From an uncultured Sphingomonadales bacterium (lineage in GTDB: Bacteria; Pseudomonadota; Alphaproteobacteria; Sphingomonadales; Sphingomonadaceae): 9,352 nt of DNA. Below the pieces are notes generated by a model that had not been told where the DNA came from, ran no database searches, and saw only the letters and a list, made by a program, of their open reading frames with translations. Positions 7,355 through 9,352 of this stretch are shown piece after piece. Location of the stretch: contig CAIWFP010000012.1 of NCBI GenBank assembly GCA_903911985.1, forward strand, positions 1-9,352, read 5' to 3'. The position numbers and the translations under genes were made by a program. The number at the start of each line of letters is the position of its first letter. Position 1 is the first letter of the stretch.

Positions 7355-7361
7355 CTCCCCT
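7355..7361 (-). promoter_or_regulatory. Ribosome-binding site candidate for the CoA ligase
   Basis: AGGGGAG on the minus strand. It is 9 nt from an in-frame TTG at 7343-7345 and 18 nt from the ATG at 7336. The spacing supports TTG as the initiation codon. Confidence 0.45.
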
Positions 7362-7362
7362 T

Positions 7363-7384
7363 GCAGGCCGTCTTGCGTGCCTGC
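7363..7384. repeat. Inverted repeat GCAGGC-N10-GCCTGC
   Basis: Perfect 6-bp arms at 7363-7368 and 7379-7384 with a 10-nt spacer, immediately upstream of the CoA ligase SD. The one-turn-like spacing between arm centres (16 bp) would suit a dimeric regulator or a small stem-loop. This is inferred from symmetry only. Confidence 0.4.
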
Positions 7385-7395
7385 CCAACCTGATT

Positions 7396-7409
7396 GGCGC
7401 GACAGCGCC
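7396..7409. repeat. Short stem-loop GGCGC-GACA-GCGCC
   Basis: Perfect 5-bp GC-only arms around a 4-nt loop. No run of T follows on the minus strand, so it is not a typical intrinsic terminator. Confidence 0.35.
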
Positions 7410-7420
7410 CGTGCATGGCC

Positions 7421-7437
7421 TTTCCTAGGATAGGAAA
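7421..7437. repeat. Palindrome TTTCCTA-GGA-TAGGAAA
   Basis: Perfect 7-bp arms with a 3-nt centre in an AT-richer patch of an otherwise GC-rich gap, 17 bp after the upstream SDR stop. It could be an operator or a post-stop hairpin. The strong symmetry and low GC make it the most distinctive of the three repeats. Confidence 0.5.
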
Positions 7438-7454
7438 AACGAACACGCCGCGCG

Positions 7455-8234
7455 TCAGCCGCAGCCGACCAGACCGCCATCAACCGGAATTTCGGCCCCG
7501 GTGACATAGGCACCCGCGCGCGAGGCGAGGAAGACGATCGTCCCGGCAATCTCGTCCGCGCGGCCCATGCGGTGCATCGGGATATGCGCGAGGACGGTCG
7601 GATCGACCTCCTCGTCATCGCGCATATGCGCGGTCATCTTGGTCGGGAAAAAGCCGGGCAAGACGACGTTGACGTTGATGTTGCGACTGGCCAGATCACC
7701 GGCCAGATCGCGGCTCAACATGTGAATCGCCGCCTTGCTGGCCGAATAGGAATAGGCGCTCAGCCGTTCGGTAACCTTGCCGGCGACGGAGCCGATGTTG
7801 ATGACGCGGGCGGGATCGTCGCTCGATGCCGCGGCAGTCAGTTCGGGCAGCAGTTCGCGAATGAGCGTGAACGGTGCCTGCACATTGACCATCAGCACGC
7901 CGGGCCATGCCTTGTCGGGGAAGCTGTCCACCGGCCCGCCCCAGGTTTTGCCGGCATTGTTGACGATCACATGGAGCTTGCCGCCAAATGTGGCGCGCAC
8001 GCGTGCCGCCAGATCGACGCCGGCTTCGGGTGACGACAGGTCGCAGGGCAGGGCGATGCAGGTGCCAAGCGCGCCCATTTCGGCGGCGGCCGCTTCGCAG
8101 ATATCGGCCTTGCGCGAGGTGATGGCCACGGTTGCGCCCGCGCGCAGCAGGCCCTCGGCGATCATCCGGCCAAGCCCTTGCGCGCCGCCGGTAACCAGCG
8201 CGGTCTTGCCGGAAAGGTCGAACAGGGCGCTCAT
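7455..8234 (-). CDS. SDR family NAD(P)-dependent oxidoreductase (259 aa)
   Basis: Classical SDR with cofactor loop TGGAQGLG (15-22), NNAG (92-95), INIGSVAG with S149, YSASK (Y163 and K167) and LPGFF after the active site. T39-S40-R41 after the second strand (AITSRK) suggests NADP preference; this is an inference. The C-terminus FLASRAGAYVTG...DGG is typical of reductases near RhlG/FabG. The start ATG (8232-8234) overlaps the stop of the MDR gene as ATGA, indicating coupled translation. It is the closest relative in the window of the SDR at 1548-2312. They share the order and wording of the active-site blocks and a nearly identical DNA stretch over the C-terminal ASRAGAYVTG region. It likely reduces or oxidises a keto/hydroxy intermediate, perhaps at acyl-CoA level; the substrate is unknown. 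Confidence 0.92.
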   Translation of the reverse strand: MSALFDLSGKTALVTGGAQGLGRMIAEGLLRAGATVAITSRKADICEAAAAEMGALGTCIALPCDLSSPEAGVDLAARVRATFGGKLHVIVNNAGKTWGGPVDSFPDKAWPGVLMVNVQAPFTLIRELLPELTAAASSDDPARVINIGSVAGKVTERLSAYSYSASKAAIHMLSRDLAGDLASRNINVNVVLPGFFPTKMTAHMRDDEEVDPTVLAHIPMHRMGRADEIAGTIVFLASRAGAYVTGAEIPVDGGLVGCG

Positions 8235-9232
8235 ACGTTGATCACCACTTTGCCGAACTTGTGCTGCCCTTCCAGATAGAGGAGCGCCTCGCGCGCCTCG
8301 CTCAGCGGGAAGGATTTTTCGATCACCGGCTTGATATTGTGCTTGTCGATGAAGGCCAGCATGTCGCGGAAATCCTGCGGGTCGCCGACCTGGCTGCCGA
8401 CAATGCTGGCACTTTTGAGGAAGATGCCGGTGGCGGTCACTTCAAATTTGTCGCCCGCGGTCGAGCCGTAGATGACAATGCGCGCGCCCGGGTTGATGGC
8501 ACGGACATAATTGGCATAGCTGGGCGCCGGCGCCCCATCCAGCACGACGTCGATCCCGCCGGTCAGCTTGCCCACCTGCTTGCGCCATTCGGGGTCGGTG
8601 AAGAGCAGCCCGCCCAGCGCGCCCATTTCCCTGGCCCGGTCCAGCACATCCTGACTTTCGCCGGTGACATAGACCTTGGCGCCCAGCGCCACGGCAAAGG
8701 CCAGGCCAAATGTCGCAACGCCGCCGCCGATACCACTGATCAGCAGCGTTTCGCCCGGCTGGAGCTGGCCCTTGAACATCAGCGCGCGCCACGCGGTCAG
8801 CCCAGTCAGCACGGTGGCGGCGGCTTCCTGCCAGCTCATGCCCTTGGGCTTGGGGGCGATGTTTTCCGCCGGAACGCAGATATATTCCGCGATGGTCCCG
8901 GCAAAGGGCATGCCCAGCAGGCCGAATTCGGCCAGCGGGGCGTGCCGGTTGGGTCCCCAGTTTAGACCGGGGTAGATCACCACCTCGTCGCCAATGGCCA
9001 CACCGCTGACGCCATCGCCCAGCATATCGACGACGCCGGCGCCATCGCAACCCATGGTCGAAGGCAGGGTCATGCCCGGATAAAGTCCGCGCGCGATCCA
9101 CATTTCGCGATGGTTCATCGAGGCGGCCCTGATGGCGACACGCACTTCGCCCGCCTTGGGCATCGGCGTTTCGACATCGGCAACGCGGACGGCTTCCGGT
9201 CCTTCGGTGGTTTCGAGAAGAAGGGCTTTCAT
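8231..9232 (-). CDS. MDR-family (zinc-binding dehydrogenase-like / quinone oxidoreductase-like) oxidoreductase (333 aa)
   Basis: Medium-chain dehydrogenase/reductase with an N-terminal GroES-like domain (about 1-125) and a Rossmann domain with the glycine-rich SGIGGGVATFGLAFAVALGA (166-185). The usual first catalytic zinc ligand (Cys46 of horse liver ADH) falls in MNHREMW (39-45). The GHE motif is GCDGAG (61-66). The four-cysteine structural-zinc lobe is absent. It therefore looks like the zinc-independent branch, which reduces enones, enoyl thioesters or quinones with NAD(P)H. The start ATG at 9230-9232 follows TTAGGAAA by about 9 nt. It begins 65 bp after the truncated acyl-CoA dehydrogenase, and its end overlaps the SDR start by ATGA. 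Its position among CoA-pathway enzymes suggests reduction of a conjugated double bond, but an alcohol dehydrogenase role cannot be excluded. Confidence 0.9.
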   Translation of the reverse strand: MKALLLETTEGPEAVRVADVETPMPKAGEVRVAIRAASMNHREMWIARGLYPGMTLPSTMGCDGAGVVDMLGDGVSGVAIGDEVVIYPGLNWGPNRHAPLAEFGLLGMPFAGTIAEYICVPAENIAPKPKGMSWQEAAATVLTGLTAWRALMFKGQLQPGETLLISGIGGGVATFGLAFAVALGAKVYVTGESQDVLDRAREMGALGGLLFTDPEWRKQVGKLTGGIDVVLDGAPAPSYANYVRAINPGARIVIYGSTAGDKFEVTATGIFLKSASIVGSQVGDPQDFRDMLAFIDKHNIKPVIEKSFPLSEAREALLYLEGQHKFGKVVINV

Positions 9233-9255
9233 CGGCTTGCTTTCCTAAGGCAGAT

Positions 9256-9312
9256 TGAACGGGGCCTAAAATGAATGGGGCCTAAAATGAACGGGACCTA
9301 AAATGAACGGGG
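9256..9312. repeat. 16-bp tandem repeat, three full copies plus a partial fourth
   Basis: The unit TGAACGGGGCCTAAAA occurs at 9256-9271, 9272-9287 (one change) and 9288-9303 (one change), followed by a 9-base partial copy at 9304-9312. On the minus strand the first copies encode the last codons and TAG of the upstream acyl-CoA dehydrogenase, and the later copies repeat that gene end as non-coding DNA. The array ends 24 bp before the MDR start codon. The 16-bp period is not a multiple of three. Confidence 0.9.
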
Positions 9313-9352
9313 TAGGCCAAGCGATTCGGCGATGCCGTTTCTGACCATTTCA
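9298..9352 (-). CDS. Acyl-CoA dehydrogenase family protein, C-terminal end only (truncated by window edge)
   Basis: The frame entering from the high-coordinate edge reads EMVRNGIAESLGLPRSF and stops at TAG (9298-9300). This matches the last 17 residues of the complete acyl-CoA dehydrogenase at 330-1493 (EMVRNTIAENLGLPRSF) at 15 positions. The call rests on that similarity alone. Despite the near-identical protein, the codons differ (AGA, CTA, TCA here), so it is not a recent DNA-level copy. It lies 65 bp upstream of the MDR gene and is probably the preceding gene of the same operon. The stop codon lies in a 16-bp tandem repeat. The rest of the gene is outside the window. Confidence 0.85.
   Translation of the reverse strand, partial: EMVRNGIAESLGLPRSF

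Larger units (their letters stand above)
7337..7454. other. 118-bp intergenic gap with three inverted repeats
   Basis: This is the longest non-coding stretch of the window. It separates the SDR at 7455-8234 from the CoA ligase. It holds inverted repeats at 7363-7384, 7396-7409 and 7421-7437, and an SD-like AGGGGAG (minus strand) at 7355-7361. No convincing -35/-10 pair and no T-tract after a stem on the minus strand were seen. It could hold an internal promoter with an operator, or an mRNA processing or attenuation structure; the sequence does not decide. Confidence 0.5.

Noticed and set aside
7396..7437. Intrinsic terminator in the 118-bp gap
   Set aside because: The stems at 7396-7409 and 7421-7437 are not followed by a T-run on the minus strand, which is the direction of transcription.
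7337..7618. N-terminal extension of the CoA ligase up to 7618
   Set aside because: The extra residues are Arg/Ser-rich, overlap the 3' end of the SDR gene in another frame and do not resemble a ligase N-terminus. Family length fits the start near 7336.

Overview
The window is a dense, co-directional block of catabolic genes. Every supported gene lies on the minus strand, so transcription runs from high to low coordinates. The DNA is GC-rich. The gene mix (CoA ligase, several short-chain dehydrogenases, acyl-CoA dehydrogenases, a hotdog dehydratase-like protein, an extradiol dioxygenase and an FAH-family enzyme) resembles large aromatic or polycyclic degradation clusters of alphaproteobacteria. 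Sphingomonads such as Novosphingobium or Sphingobium are the best guess. That placement is an inference from composition and gene content; no rRNA or other marker is present.

Layout in transcription order: (1) the last 17 codons of an acyl-CoA dehydrogenase (9298-9352), whose stop codon sits in a 16-bp tandem repeat; (2) a zinc-independent-type MDR oxidoreductase (8231-9232); (3) an SDR overlapping it by ATGA (7455-8234); (4) a 118-bp gap with three inverted repeats, the only gap above 100 bp; (5) an AMP-forming acyl-CoA synthetase (5675-7336); (6) a second SDR (4891-5664); (7) an FAH-family hydrolase or isomerase (4027-4866); (8) a two-domain type I extradiol dioxygenase (3041-3976); (9) a small alpha/beta hydrolase (2312-3037); (10) a third SDR overlapping it by one base (1548-2312); (11) a complete acyl-CoA dehydrogenase (330-1493); (12) the start of a MaoC/FAS1-like hotdog protein running off the low-coordinate end (1-317). 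The short gaps and start/stop overlaps suggest one operon, possibly with a second transcription or processing point in the 118-bp gap.

Taken together the enzymes suggest a route in which a carboxylic acid is activated as a CoA thioester. It would then be shortened or desaturated by the acyl-CoA dehydrogenases, hotdog hydratase and SDRs. A catecholic ring would be opened by the extradiol dioxygenase, and the ring-fission product processed by the FAH enzyme and the alpha/beta hydrolase. The substrate cannot be read from the sequence. Aromatic-acid, steroid-like or other polycyclic substrates are all possible.

Two paralog pairs frame the core: two acyl-CoA dehydrogenases with nearly the same C-terminus, and two closely similar SDRs. 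This points to internal duplication during assembly of the cluster. No RNA genes, CRISPR arrays, transposases or integrases were seen.
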